Positions 8,124 to 16,353 of a stretch of DNA of 54,979 nucleotides are shown here, piece after piece. How positions within the stretch are numbered: the stretch's first letter is position 1; every line of letters starts with the position of its first letter. The position numbers were made by a program, and so were the translations under genes. This DNA is from DASWHX01 sp036397995 (GTDB lineage: Bacteria; Bacteroidota; Bacteroidia; Cytophagales; Cyclobacteriaceae): positions 1 through 54,979 of the forward strand of contig DASWHX010000158.1 of the NCBI GenBank assembly GCA_036397995.1, written 5' to 3'. The notes beneath the pieces were generated by a model. The model saw only the letters and a program-made list of their open reading frames with translations. It was not told where the DNA came from and made no database searches.

Positions 8124-10162
8124 ATTTTCAGTTAACAAGTGAATTTGAACCAACAGGTGATCAACCGGAGGCTATTCAAGGCCTTGTTAACGGACTCACT
8201 TCGGGTGAAAATTTTCAAACTCTGCTGGGTGTAACAGGTTCTGGTAAAACATTCACTATAGCCAACGTTATTCAAAAACTTCAAAAACCTACATTGGTTT
8301 TATGTCATAATAAAACCCTTGCGGCCCAATTATACGGAGAGTTCAGACAGTTTTTCCCAAATAATGCCGTTGAGTATTTCATATCTTATTACGACTATTA
8401 TCAACCTGAAGCCTATATGCCCTCAACGAACATTTACATAGAAAAGGATCTGTCCATCAATGAGGAGATTGAAAAACTTCGCCTTAGTGCAACGTCATCA
8501 TTGCTTACCGGCAGACGCGATATAATTGTGGTTGCTTCAGTCTCCTGCATTTACGGGATTGGAAATCCTGATGAATTTGAAAAGAATGTTATTTCATTAA
8601 CTGTTGGTGAAAGAATTCCTGTAAGCAAATTGTTGTATAACCTGGTTGATATTCTTTATAGCCGGTCGGACCTTGACTTCAAACGTGGAACCTTCCGGGT
8701 TAAAGGAGATACTGTGGATATTTTTGTTGCCTATGCGGATTTTGCCTTTCGCATATTTTTCTGGGGCGATGAAATCGAAAATATTCAGGTTATTGACCCG
8801 GCAACGGGCGAAAAAGTTGCGGAGGAAAAATCGGTTTCAATTTTTCCAGCCAATTTATTTGTCACAGGCCGGGATGTAATTGATGTAGCGATAAAAGAAA
8901 TTCAGGAGGATTTAGTGATGCAGCTAAATTTATTTGAAGAAGAAGGCAAAGTTGGTGAGGCTAAGCGGCTGAAGGATAGAACTGAATTTGACCTGGAAAT
9001 GATTCGGGAGTTGGGATATTGCAGTGGCGTTGAGAATTACAGCAGGTATTTTGATCGAAGAAAAGCCGGAGCCAGACCTTTTTGTCTAATTGATTATTTT
9101 CCCGATGATTTTCTTTTAGTAGTTGATGAAAGCCATGCGACTATCCCACAGGTAAGAGCCATGTGGGGTGGTGACCGCTCCAGGAAAGTGAACCTTGTGG
9201 ATTATGGATTCAGATTACCATCTGCGCTGGATAACAGACCGCTGACTTTTAATGAATTTGAAGCAATGCTGAATCAGGTGGTCTTTGTCAGTGCAACCCC
9301 ATCGGATTATGAGTTAAGAAAATCGGAAGGTGTAATTGTTGAACAGATAATAAGACCAACCGGATTGCTTGATCCTCAAATCGAAGTCAGACCAAGCGCG
9401 AATCAAATCGATGATTTACTGGAGGAAATCGATGAAAGAGTTAAAGTGAGTGAAAGAATACTGGTTACCACGCTTACCAAAAGAATGGCTGAGGAATTGA
9501 GCAAATATCTGGACAAGGCAAGTGTAAAATCCCGGTACATCCATGCGGAGGTTATGCCGCTGGATAGAGTAGAAATAATTCGTGAACTGAGACTTGGTAT
9601 CTTTGACGTACTGGTCGGCGTTAATTTATTAAGGGAAGGCCTTGATTTGCCTGAAGTGTCACTGGTTGCTATTTTAGACGCGGATAAAGAAGGATTTCTG
9701 AGAAATGTAAGAAGCCTGGTTCAAACCATTGGACGCGCCGCGCGTAATGAAAGGGGCAAGGTGATAATGTACGCGGATGTTATGACAGATTCTATGCGCG
9801 TAGCCATTGATGAAACAAACAGGAGGAGAAATATTCAGCAAGAATACAACCGGATGCATGGCATAACCCCGGTGACTATAAAAAGATCCCGGGAATCTAT
9901 TATGGGCCAAACAAGAGTTGCTGATTCATTAAAAAACAAAAAGAAATTCTATGTTGAACCGGAAAGCAAATCAGTGGCTGCTGACCCGATTATTAAATAC
10001 CTGGACGAATCTAAATTAGAGACCTTAATCAAAGATACCCGGAAGAAAATGGAATTAGCAGCGAAGGATCTTGATTTTCTTGAAGCCGCCCGGTACAGAG
10101 ATGAATTATATGAACTGGAAGATTTCAAAGAGAAGAAAAAGAATAAAAGTCATGAAAAATAA
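8120..10162 (+). CDS. uvrB: Excinuclease ABC subunit B
   Basis: A 680-aa DNA-damage helicase-like subunit of the UvrABC nucleotide-excision repair complex. Walker A GVTGSGKT lies at residues 37-44. The beta-hairpin region carries YYDYYQPEAY, Walker B/motif II is VVDESHAT, and motif VI is QTIGRAARNERG. A C-terminal UVR motif (near residues 635-670, KKMELAAKDLDFLEAARYRD) binds UvrC. Length and motifs are normal. Start is GTG at 8120 in a GTGA overlap with aroE. The small barrel-like gene starts inside its last codons. Confidence 0.98.
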   Translation: MNFQLTSEFEPTGDQPEAIQGLVNGLTSGENFQTLLGVTGSGKTFTIANVIQKLQKPTLVLCHNKTLAAQLYGEFRQFFPNNAVEYFISYYDYYQPEAYMPSTNIYIEKDLSINEEIEKLRLSATSSLLTGRRDIIVVASVSCIYGIGNPDEFEKNVISLTVGERIPVSKLLYNLVDILYSRSDLDFKRGTFRVKGDTVDIFVAYADFAFRIFFWGDEIENIQVIDPATGEKVAEEKSVSIFPANLFVTGRDVIDVAIKEIQEDLVMQLNLFEEEGKVGEAKRLKDRTEFDLEMIRELGYCSGVENYSRYFDRRKAGARPFCLIDYFPDDFLLVVDESHATIPQVRAMWGGDRSRKVNLVDYGFRLPSALDNRPLTFNEFEAMLNQVVFVSATPSDYELRKSEGVIVEQIIRPTGLLDPQIEVRPSANQIDDLLEEIDERVKVSERILVTTLTKRMAEELSKYLDKASVKSRYIHAEVMPLDRVEIIRELRLGIFDVLVGVNLLREGLDLPEVSLVAILDADKEGFLRNVRSLVQTIGRAARNERGKVIMYADVMTDSMRVAIDETNRRRNIQQEYNRMHGITPVTIKRSRESIMGQTRVADSLKNKKKFYVEPESKSVAADPIIKYLDESKLETLIKDTRKKMELAAKDLDFLEAARYRDELYELEDFKEKKKNKSHEK

Positions 10163-10574
10163 ATTATTTCTCATCGTATTCATACTAACCGCGCAATGGT
10201 GTGTTGCACAAAGTTCAAAATCCTTTGTAATATCTGTAGGCGGCGATGTAATTAAAACCGACATTCAGAACTTTGCAGATAAGGTTCAGACCGGAGCGGA
10301 ACTCAATTATTACCTGCTTCGCAATTTTACAGTTACTGCAGGTTTTGAATTTTGGAGTTCCGGGAGAGAAAGCGCGGTTTTGGGAATGCGATATTATCCG
10401 CACCGGAATATTTTTGCCAGATTCAGAGGACTGATAGGTGCTAACCAGGTAGCCTTAGGGGCCGGGTACTCTTACCCGCTGAATGAGCGCTTCAAACTTG
10501 ATGGTTTGGGTGATTTTTATTTTGATTCTGCAGAATTTGCTTTCAGGGTAGGCTTCTCTTATGTTATCCGGTAA
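10152..10574 (+). CDS. Small exported beta-rich protein, possibly outer-membrane
   Basis: Unrecognised 140-aa protein. The ATG at 10152 is preferred over an upstream start inside uvrB because it places a clean signal peptide (MKNKLFLIVFILTAQWCVAQ) at the N-terminus. The mature part has alternating hydrophobic and polar residues with many aromatics and ends in FRVGFSYVIR, resembling short outer-membrane beta-barrels. It overlaps the end of uvrB by 11 bases, so it is co-transcribed with a repair gene to which it has no obvious functional link. Confidence 0.7.
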   Translation: MKNKLFLIVFILTAQWCVAQSSKSFVISVGGDVIKTDIQNFADKVQTGAELNYYLLRNFTVTAGFEFWSSGRESAVLGMRYYPHRNIFARFRGLIGANQVALGAGYSYPLNERFKLDGLGDFYFDSAEFAFRVGFSYVIR

Positions 10575-10621
10575 ATCTTTATTAGTAGGATTCTGAAAAT
10601 CAAAATACTTTTGGTTTCAAA

Positions 10622-10647
10622 TAAAAAAAGCCTCCGGTAAAGGAGGC
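10622..10647 (-). terminator. Rho-independent terminator of sodA (possibly bidirectional)
   Basis: GCCTCC (10630-10635) and GGAGGC (10642-10647) form a 6-bp GC-rich stem with a 6-base loop. Read on the minus strand it is followed by seven T residues (complement of 10623-10629), the normal arrangement just after the sodA stop. On the plus strand it is followed by an A/T stretch and could also stop the uvrB transcript. Confidence 0.8.
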
Positions 10648-10654
10648 ATTTAAT

Positions 10655-11263
10655 TTATTTTGCTTCGCTGTACCTCCGGCTTACTTCTTCCCAATTCACG
10701 ATATTCCAGAAAGAAGCAATATACTCCGGCCTTCTGTTTTGGTATTTGAGATAGTAGGCATGTTCCCAGACATCAAGTCCCAAAATTGGTGTGCAAGGAT
10801 CAGTCGCCACATCCATCAACGGGTTGTCCTGATTGGGAGTTGAGCAAACACATAATCCACCGTTGGCTTTTATACCAAGCCAGGCCCAGCCTGAGCCAAA
10901 TCGTGTCGCTCCTGCATTGCTGAATTGCTCTTTAAACTTGTCGAAACTTTCAAAAGCCTTACTTATAGCATCACTGAGTTCACCGGAAGGTGTTCCGCCT
11001 CCATTTCCTGAAAGAACCGTCCAGAATAAAGAATGGTTATAATGCCCGCCGCCATTATTTCTGATCGCCGGCGACAATCCGCTAACCTTGTTCATTAATT
11101 CTTCAAGTGACTTGCCCTCATTGTCTGTTCCGGCAATTGCTTCATTCAATTTAGTGACATAAGCACTATGATGCTTGGTGTGATGGATCTCCATGGTTTG
11201 CGCGTCAATGTGAGGCTCCAGAGCATCGTATGAGTATGGTAATTTTGGTAATTCGAAAGCCAT
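10655..11263 (-). CDS. sodA: Superoxide dismutase, Fe/Mn family, Mn-type residues
   Basis: A 202-aa cytoplasmic enzyme that dismutates superoxide. The start at 11263 (MAFELPKLPYSYDALEPHID) matches the family N-terminus; a longer frame adds only four residues. Metal ligands are H27, H77 (GHYNHSLFW), D164 and H168 (DVWEHAYY). The outer-sphere Gln is at 145 in TPNQDNPLM and a Gly-Gly precedes the second ligand, the pattern of E. coli SodA rather than SodB, so Mn use or cambialism is more likely than strict Fe. A box TATATTCG (one mismatch to TAnnTTTG) lies at 11300-11307 on this strand. Confidence 0.96.
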   Translation of the reverse strand: MAFELPKLPYSYDALEPHIDAQTMEIHHTKHHSAYVTKLNEAIAGTDNEGKSLEELMNKVSGLSPAIRNNGGGHYNHSLFWTVLSGNGGGTPSGELSDAISKAFESFDKFKEQFSNAGATRFGSGWAWLGIKANGGLCVCSTPNQDNPLMDVATDPCTPILGLDVWEHAYYLKYQNRRPEYIASFWNIVNWEEVSRRYSEAK

Positions 11264-11307
11264 AATTATATTCATTTATGTTTAACAATTCTTATAATGC
11301 GAATATA

Positions 11308-11757
11308 CTAATTTCTTATTTGCCGGAAAAAGGCATCAATAAGTGATTTGCACTCTTCGCCTAATACTCCCCCTTTAATTTTGGTCTTGGGATGAAGAAT
11401 TTTGCTGCTGGTTTTTCTATACCCTTTTTGTTCATCTGTTGCCCCATATACTAACCTCCCTAACTGCGACCAAAAAATTGCACCGCCGCACATTACGCAA
11501 GGTTCCAGAGTTACATATAGCGTTGCTTCCTTGAGGTACTTAGCGCCAATGTGATTGAACGCTGATGTTAATGCAATCATCTCAGCATGAGCTGTTGAAT
11601 CATTCAATTGTTCTGTCTGGTTATAAGCTTTTGCAATCACTTTCCCATCCATTACCACGACAGCACCTACCGGAATTTCCTTTTTAGTGAAAGCTTCTTT
11701 AGCCAACTTGAGTGCTTCCTTCATGAAAAACTCATCAGTCTTAGGGTGCACGGTCAT
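11308..11757 (-). CDS. tadA: tRNA-specific adenosine deaminase / nucleoside deaminase
   Basis: A 149-aa zinc-dependent deaminase of the cytidine-deaminase superfamily, expected to convert A34 to inosine in a tRNA anticodon. Zinc and catalytic residues are visible: H57 and E59 (HAEM), C87 and C90 (PCVMC). The start at 11757 (MTVHPKTDEFF) was chosen over a longer frame because it fits TadA length and sits one base after the stop of the upstream gene (TAG G ATG). Guanine deaminase is a related alternative, but the length and PCVMCGGAI context favour TadA. Confidence 0.9.
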   Translation of the reverse strand: MTVHPKTDEFFMKEALKLAKEAFTKKEIPVGAVVVMDGKVIAKAYNQTEQLNDSTAHAEMIALTSAFNHIGAKYLKEATLYVTLEPCVMCGGAIFWSQLGRLVYGATDEQKGYRKTSSKILHPKTKIKGGVLGEECKSLIDAFFRQIRN

Positions 11758-11758
11758 C

Positions 11759-12295
11759 CTACTTAATTCTGATACTTTCCATAATTTGATTTGCAGTATC
11801 CTCAAAGTCTTTTTGAAGATTCTGAGGGCAAGTGAAGTTGAATAGTATAGTACGACCCTGGTCAAGGGTATATCGAAGATTAGTATACTTTCTTATCGGG
11901 CGCAGATTTTCAGCCTTCTCTTCTTTGCTTACACTGTAAAACTCCAGCACAACAAACTCTCTTTTGTTAATGGTTTGAATTTCTTCCGTAATCATAGTTA
12001 TCTCGGAATATATTTCATACAAACTGGCTTTGTAAAACCGCATCAGCAGTTCCAGGTCTTGCGTATTCCAAAGACTGAATGAAAAATTCACAACAAATTC
12101 AGCCGTGCGCGATGGATCTGTATAAATGGCAACCGGTCTCCGGTAGGATTGAGACCTCTGCTCTAAATCCTGGGAAGACATTTCTGCATAACTTTCAGGA
12201 ATCTTTACAGTAATACCTTCTGAAACTTCTACTTTCACAAACTTTTCTCCCGGGAACGGAGTGAATAACAGGAAAATGAAAAGGCTTAACTTCAT
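11759..12295 (-). CDS. Secreted or periplasmic protein of unknown function
   Basis: A 178-aa protein not recognised with confidence. The start at 12295 (MKLSLFIFLLFTPFPGEKF) gives a signal-peptide-like N-terminus; no lipobox Cys is present. The mature domain has an IPESYAEMS-type opening and a YTDPSRTAEFVVNFS stretch, and recalls PsbP-like or DUF-type secreted alpha/beta domains. It is transcribed just ahead of tadA with a one-base gap. A promoter box lies directly upstream. Confidence 0.7.
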   Translation of the reverse strand: MKLSLFIFLLFTPFPGEKFVKVEVSEGITVKIPESYAEMSSQDLEQRSQSYRRPVAIYTDPSRTAEFVVNFSFSLWNTQDLELLMRFYKASLYEIYSEITMITEEIQTINKREFVVLEFYSVSKEEKAENLRPIRKYTNLRYTLDQGRTILFNFTCPQNLQKDFEDTANQIMESIRIK

Positions 12296-12310
12296 TAGAC
12301 TTATTCTGGA

Positions 12311-12318
12311 CAAAATTA
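12311..12318 (-). promoter_or_regulatory. -7 box upstream of the secreted-protein/tadA pair
   Basis: The minus strand reads TAATTTTG here, an exact TAnnTTTG match. It lies about 15 bases before the minus-strand ATG at 12295, so the leader would be short. No clear TTTG -33 box is seen at the usual 19-21 base spacing. Confidence 0.5.
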
Positions 12319-12372
12319 ACACTGATTGGGGTTAAAAAAAACTGAAAAACAGTGACATGATTAAACAATTTA

Positions 12373-12380
12373 TAACTTTG
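12373..12380 (+). promoter_or_regulatory. -7 box of the aspS promoter
   Basis: TAACTTTG matches TAnnTTTG exactly, 20 bases ahead of the aspS ATG. Transcription would begin near 12387. The -33 region is weak. Together with the minus-strand box at 12311-12318 it forms a compact divergent promoter region. Confidence 0.55.
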
Positions 12381-12400
12381 CCACACTTTAAGTAGGCGAA

Positions 12401-14164
12401 ATGTACAGAACACATACTTGCGGAGAATTACGAGTGTCACATAAGGGGATAAATACAACTTTAGCCGGCTGGGTACAGAAGATTAGAGATAAAGGGGGAA
12501 TGATTTGGATTGATCTAAGGGATCGCTATGGGATTACTCAGCTAATTCTGGAAGAGGGTAAGTCAGACAATAAACTTATTGAACAGGCAAGAGAATTGGG
12601 GCGTGAAGATGTAATTAAAATAGCGGGAATTGTTCAGGAACGTTATTCAAAAAACCAAAACCTGGCTACAGGAGAGATAGAGGTTTTATTATCACAACTG
12701 GAAATGCTAAATGAGTCAAATCTTCCACCTTTCATTATAGAAGATGAAACAGATGGTGGAGAGGATTTAAGAATGAAGTACCGGTACCTGGATCTTCGCC
12801 GCGGGCCCATGAAAGAAAACTTGCGCTTGAGGCACCGTTTAATGAATTACACGCGAGATTATCTCACAAGAAATCAATTCATTGAAGTAGAGACACCGGT
12901 TCTTATTAAAAGCACCCCCGAAGGTGCCAGGGATTTTATCGTTCCCTCGCGGATTAACCAGGGGGAATTCTATGCATTGCCCCAGTCTCCCCAAACTTTC
13001 AAGCAATTGTTAATGGTAGGCGGTCTTGATAAATATTTTCAAATTGTAAAATGTTTTAGAGACGAAGATCTTAGAGCAGACCGTCAACCTGAATTCACTC
13101 AAATTGATTGTGAAATGTCGTTTGTGCACCGGGATGATGTGCTAAGCATGTTCGAAGGTCTTATCAAGTTCTTGTTTAAGGAAGAAAAAGGAGTAGACCT
13201 TGCTGATTTTGGGCGAATGACCTACGCTGACGCTATAGCTAATTATGGATCAGATAAACCGGACTTGAGATTTGACATGTCATTTATTGAGTTGAATTCG
13301 CTGGTAAAAGGAAAAGGGTTTAAAGTTTTCGATGATGCTGAATTGGTGGTGGGTATCCTGGCAAAAGGATGCGCTGAATACAGCAGGAAACAATTGGATG
13401 AACTAACTGACTTCGTAAAAAAACCCCAGGTCGGAGCAAAAGGGCTGGTTTATGTCAAATTTCAGCAAGATTCAACCATTAAATCATCTGTAGACAAATT
13501 CTACAATGAATTGGATTTGCAAAACTGGAAAAAAAATTGCTCTGCCGGGAACGGTGATTTGTTACTTATTATCAGCGGGGATGCAAAAACCGCAAGAACT
13601 GCCTTGTCAACCTTACGGCTTGAAATGGGGAATCGTCTCAATCTCAGAGATTCGAACACCTACAAGCCATTGTGGGTGCTTGATTTTCCTTTGCTGGAAT
13701 GGGAAGAAGAATCGGGCAGGTATTTTGCCATGCATCACCCGTTTACATCACCCAAACCGGAAGACCTTGCAAAACTGGAATCTGATCCAGGCTCTGTTAA
13801 TGCGAATGCTTATGATTTAGTCATAAATGGAGTCGAAATTGGAGGTGGGTCTATCAGAATTCATGACCGTTCTGTTCAACAGAGGATGTTCAATATTCTT
13901 GGATTTTCGAAAGAAGAGGCGCAAAGGCAATTTGGTTTTTTGTTAGAAGCTTTTACCTACGGTGCTCCGCCCCATGGAGGTATCGCATTCGGATTTGACA
14001 GACTATGTGCATTGTTTGGAGGTACAGAAAGCATCAGGGATTATATTGCTTTTCCAAAGAACAACGCGGGTAGAGATGTAATGATTGACACACCCTCACA
14101 AATCCATAAAAGTCAATTGGATGAGCTTGGAATTACAGTTCTGAGCAAGAAAAAGAAAGAATAA
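12401..14164 (+). CDS. aspS: Aspartyl-tRNA synthetase, bacterial type
   Basis: A 587-aa class II synthetase charging tRNA-Asp. The N-terminal OB-fold anticodon-binding domain (GWVQKIRDKGGMIWIDLRD) comes first. Class II motif 2 is FRDEDLRADRQPEFTQID and motif 3 is GIAFGFDRLCALFGG. A bacterial GAD insertion lies between motifs 2 and 3 at about residues 290-410. Length and order match bacterial AspRS. Whether it is discriminating or also charges tRNA-Asn is not decidable here. It is monocistronic and convergent with anmK. Confidence 0.97.
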   Translation: MYRTHTCGELRVSHKGINTTLAGWVQKIRDKGGMIWIDLRDRYGITQLILEEGKSDNKLIEQARELGREDVIKIAGIVQERYSKNQNLATGEIEVLLSQLEMLNESNLPPFIIEDETDGGEDLRMKYRYLDLRRGPMKENLRLRHRLMNYTRDYLTRNQFIEVETPVLIKSTPEGARDFIVPSRINQGEFYALPQSPQTFKQLLMVGGLDKYFQIVKCFRDEDLRADRQPEFTQIDCEMSFVHRDDVLSMFEGLIKFLFKEEKGVDLADFGRMTYADAIANYGSDKPDLRFDMSFIELNSLVKGKGFKVFDDAELVVGILAKGCAEYSRKQLDELTDFVKKPQVGAKGLVYVKFQQDSTIKSSVDKFYNELDLQNWKKNCSAGNGDLLLIISGDAKTARTALSTLRLEMGNRLNLRDSNTYKPLWVLDFPLLEWEEESGRYFAMHHPFTSPKPEDLAKLESDPGSVNANAYDLVINGVEIGGGSIRIHDRSVQQRMFNILGFSKEEAQRQFGFLLEAFTYGAPPHGGIAFGFDRLCALFGGTESIRDYIAFPKNNAGRDVMIDTPSQIHKSQLDELGITVLSKKKKE

Positions 14165-14220
14165 AGACTATTGTTACACGGTTACCAGTTTTTGGGAAAT
14201 CCATACCTTTCATTTTAATA

Positions 14221-14498
14221 AGTATTTAAACCCCCTGTATTTTTCCAGTGGTTCTGAAAATAGAAATGCATTAGCTGTATATGGTATTTAAACCCCCTGT
14301 AGTCCCCCTTAAAACAAGGGGGACAATTCTGGTTTAATTTCCCCTCCTTATTTTAAGGAGGGGTTTGGGGTGGTTAATAATTTTCCAGTGGTGGTTCTGA
14401 AAATAGAAATGCATTAGCTGTATATGGTATTTAAACCCCCTGTAGTCCCCCTTAAAACAAGGGGGACAATTTTCCAGTGGTTCTGAAAATAGAATGCA
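14221..14498. repeat. Repeat block with G/C hairpins between aspS and anmK
   Basis: A unit of about 88 bases, starting TTTTCCAGTGGTTCTGAAAA and ending GGGGGACAATT, is present at 14241-14328 and 14381-14471. The second copy has three extra bases (GTG). A truncated head copy lies at 14470-14498 and a tail fragment at 14221-14240. Each full unit holds a perfect 9-bp hairpin (GTCCCCCTT/AAGGGGGAC, 5-base loop) at 14302-14324 and 14445-14467. Between them is another 9-bp hairpin (CCCCTCCTT/AAGGAGGGG) at 14341-14363. No coding capacity is evident. The block fills most of the otherwise empty 346-base convergent gap and may also terminate both flanking genes. It resembles REP-type palindromic repeats. 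Confidence 0.85.
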
Positions 14499-14510
14499 GT
14501 TGTTACGTTG

Positions 14511-15587
14511 TTATAACCCTACTACTCCGATAATACTTCCACTGCAGGAATTACGCGAAGCCCCGGTAACACTAGCCAAAACATTATCCTCTCCTCTTAA
14601 CCGCAGCGCTCCCATCAGCGCAAAGACCAAAGCTTCTTTAAATTCTATGATCTTCCTGTCAGGAATACATACTTCAATGCCGCCAAGCTTCTTTTTCAAT
14701 AATTCAATAAAATATAAATTGAAGACACCGCCACCGGTAACCAGGATTTTTTTTATTCTTTCAACTCTAAATATAGAGTCTGCCAGAATATCTGAAAAAT
14801 GTTCAGCAAACGTTCTCAGACAATCATTTGCGCTAACTTCAAATGCTTTCACTGGAATCAAAATATCTTTTTCAATGTCTTCAAAGCCCAGGGACTTAGG
14901 AGCATTTAATTGATAGTAGTCGAGGTTTGTCAAAAAATTTGACAACTCAGGATTTACAGAACCTTCGCGAGCCATTTGCCCGCTCTCATCTAATTCAAAA
15001 CCTAATATTCTCGAATAATAATTAAAAATAATATTGAGGGCGCAAACGTCATAGGCGATTCTCTGTCCATTGAAATCATAAGAAATGTTAGAAATACCCC
15101 CAAGGTTTAGGCACGCATCATAGCTGCTGAACAAAAGCACATCTCCCACTGGAACCAGTGGCGCTCCTTGCCCTCCAAGCTGTACATCAAGTGACCGGAA
15201 ATCATAAATTACAGGAACTCCGGTAAGGGCATGAACGCGATTGGCTGATCCGATTTGTGTGGTTAGCCTTTTTTTAGGTTGGTGAAAAACTGTATGACCA
15301 TGACTGCTGATAAAATCAGGTTTAAAATTATTTTTAGTGATGAACCTATTAACGGCATTACCAAAAAAATCACCTAGCGCTAAATCCATTTCTGCCAAAT
15401 CAATGGCCGAAGATTGAGTGGCTTTAGCCAGTGTATTTTTTATAGTCTGTGAATAAGCAATCGATTCACAGCAGAGAATTTCAAATGACCAATTATTGTT
15501 GTGATCAGTGAGCATAACCCCGGCTATGTCCAGACCATCAAGGGAAGTTCCTGACATCAGCCCGATAACGTTGTAAACACTATTCAT
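14511..15587 (-). CDS. anmK: Anhydro-N-acetylmuramic acid kinase
   Basis: A 358-aa cytoplasmic kinase that opens and phosphorylates 1,6-anhydro-MurNAc to MurNAc-6-phosphate in peptidoglycan recycling. The N-terminal phosphate loop GLMSGTSLDGLDIA near residues 9-22 is diagnostic. SHGHTVFHQP, GGQGAPLVPVGD, NLGGISNISY and TGGGVFNLY follow in family order. Length is normal. It is divergent from coaX, which starts 52 bases away on the other strand. Confidence 0.95.
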   Translation of the reverse strand: MNSVYNVIGLMSGTSLDGLDIAGVMLTDHNNNWSFEILCCESIAYSQTIKNTLAKATQSSAIDLAEMDLALGDFFGNAVNRFITKNNFKPDFISSHGHTVFHQPKKRLTTQIGSANRVHALTGVPVIYDFRSLDVQLGGQGAPLVPVGDVLLFSSYDACLNLGGISNISYDFNGQRIAYDVCALNIIFNYYSRILGFELDESGQMAREGSVNPELSNFLTNLDYYQLNAPKSLGFEDIEKDILIPVKAFEVSANDCLRTFAEHFSDILADSIFRVERIKKILVTGGGVFNLYFIELLKKKLGGIEVCIPDRKIIEFKEALVFALMGALRLRGEDNVLASVTGASRNSCSGSIIGVVGL

Positions 15588-15626
15588 TGAATTGCACTAT
15601 TTTGGTAATATAGTAACAAATTTCAC

Positions 15627-15634
15627 CAAAATTA
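15627..15634 (-). promoter_or_regulatory. -7 box of the anmK promoter
   Basis: The minus strand reads TAATTTTG, an exact TAnnTTTG match, about 40 bases before the anmK ATG at 15587. It lies in the anmK/coaX divergent gap. No good -33 box is seen. Confidence 0.5.
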
Positions 15635-15639
15635 ATAAA

Positions 15640-16353
15640 GTGAACGCGGTCATCGACATTGGTAATTCAAGAATCAAATTGGGCCTGTTTCAAAACGGGA
15701 AAATGATTGACTGTAAACTGGCCAATAATGAAGATGAAGCTTCTCTTTTATTAGGAAAGATTGAAATCAAGAAAATGATTGTAAGTTCCGTTAGGAAGGA
15801 AAATGATTGGATTAACAATTTAAAGGTGGGAGAAAAAAAAGTATTTCTTGGTCCCGAAACACCCCTGCCAATAAATATAGTATACGATACACCTGACACA
15901 TTAGGGACAGATCGAATCGCGGCTGCAACGGGGGCATTTTTACGATATCCAAAAAAGAATTGCCTTGTAATTGATTTAGGAACCTGTATCACCTACGATT
16001 TTCTTGACGAAAAGGGAAATTTTAATGGCGGAGCAATTAGCCCGGGGATAAGAATGCGATTGAATGCTCTGCATCAACAAACATCAAATCTGCCCTTAAT
16101 TGAAGCATGGGATGCTAAAATTCCCTTAACTGGAAAATCTACCAAAGAATCCATTTTGTCAGGTGTCATAATAGGCGTTAAACAAGAAATTGAGGGATTT
16201 ATTCGTTCATATCATGACAAAGTCGCAAATTTGCAAATTATTTTCACCGGTGGGGACTTCAAGATGGTAGAAAATTTGTTGGAGAGTAGGCCAATCTGGG
16301 CAAACCATCTCGTTTTAGAAGGATTACATGGAATACTGGAACACAACAATTAG
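15640..16353 (+). CDS. coaX: Type III pantothenate kinase
   Basis: A 237-aa enzyme for the first step of coenzyme A synthesis. The GTG at 15640 is chosen because it puts the phosphate-binding motif AVIDIGNSRIKLG at the very N-terminus as in other CoaX proteins; a TTG start 48 bases earlier would add 16 atypical residues. Other motifs: TLGTDRIAA, VIDLGTCITYD and GGAISPGIRMR. It begins a run (coaX, outer-membrane protein, TPR protein, lptC, CNNM protein) that I recall as a recurrent gene order in Bacteroidota. The next gene overlaps its end by 26 bases. Confidence 0.94.
   Translation: MNAVIDIGNSRIKLGLFQNGKMIDCKLANNEDEASLLLGKIEIKKMIVSSVRKENDWINNLKVGEKKVFLGPETPLPINIVYDTPDTLGTDRIAAATGAFLRYPKKNCLVIDLGTCITYDFLDEKGNFNGGAISPGIRMRLNALHQQTSNLPLIEAWDAKIPLTGKSTKESILSGVIIGVKQEIEGFIRSYHDKVANLQIIFTGGDFKMVENLLESRPIWANHLVLEGLHGILEHNN

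Noticed and set aside
14221..14498. Possible insertion sequence
   Set aside because: No transposase frame and no target-site duplication seen; palindromic repeats explain the structure.
14494..14913. Plus-strand 139-aa open frame
   Set aside because: Fully antisense to the clear anmK gene, whose protein has all family motifs.
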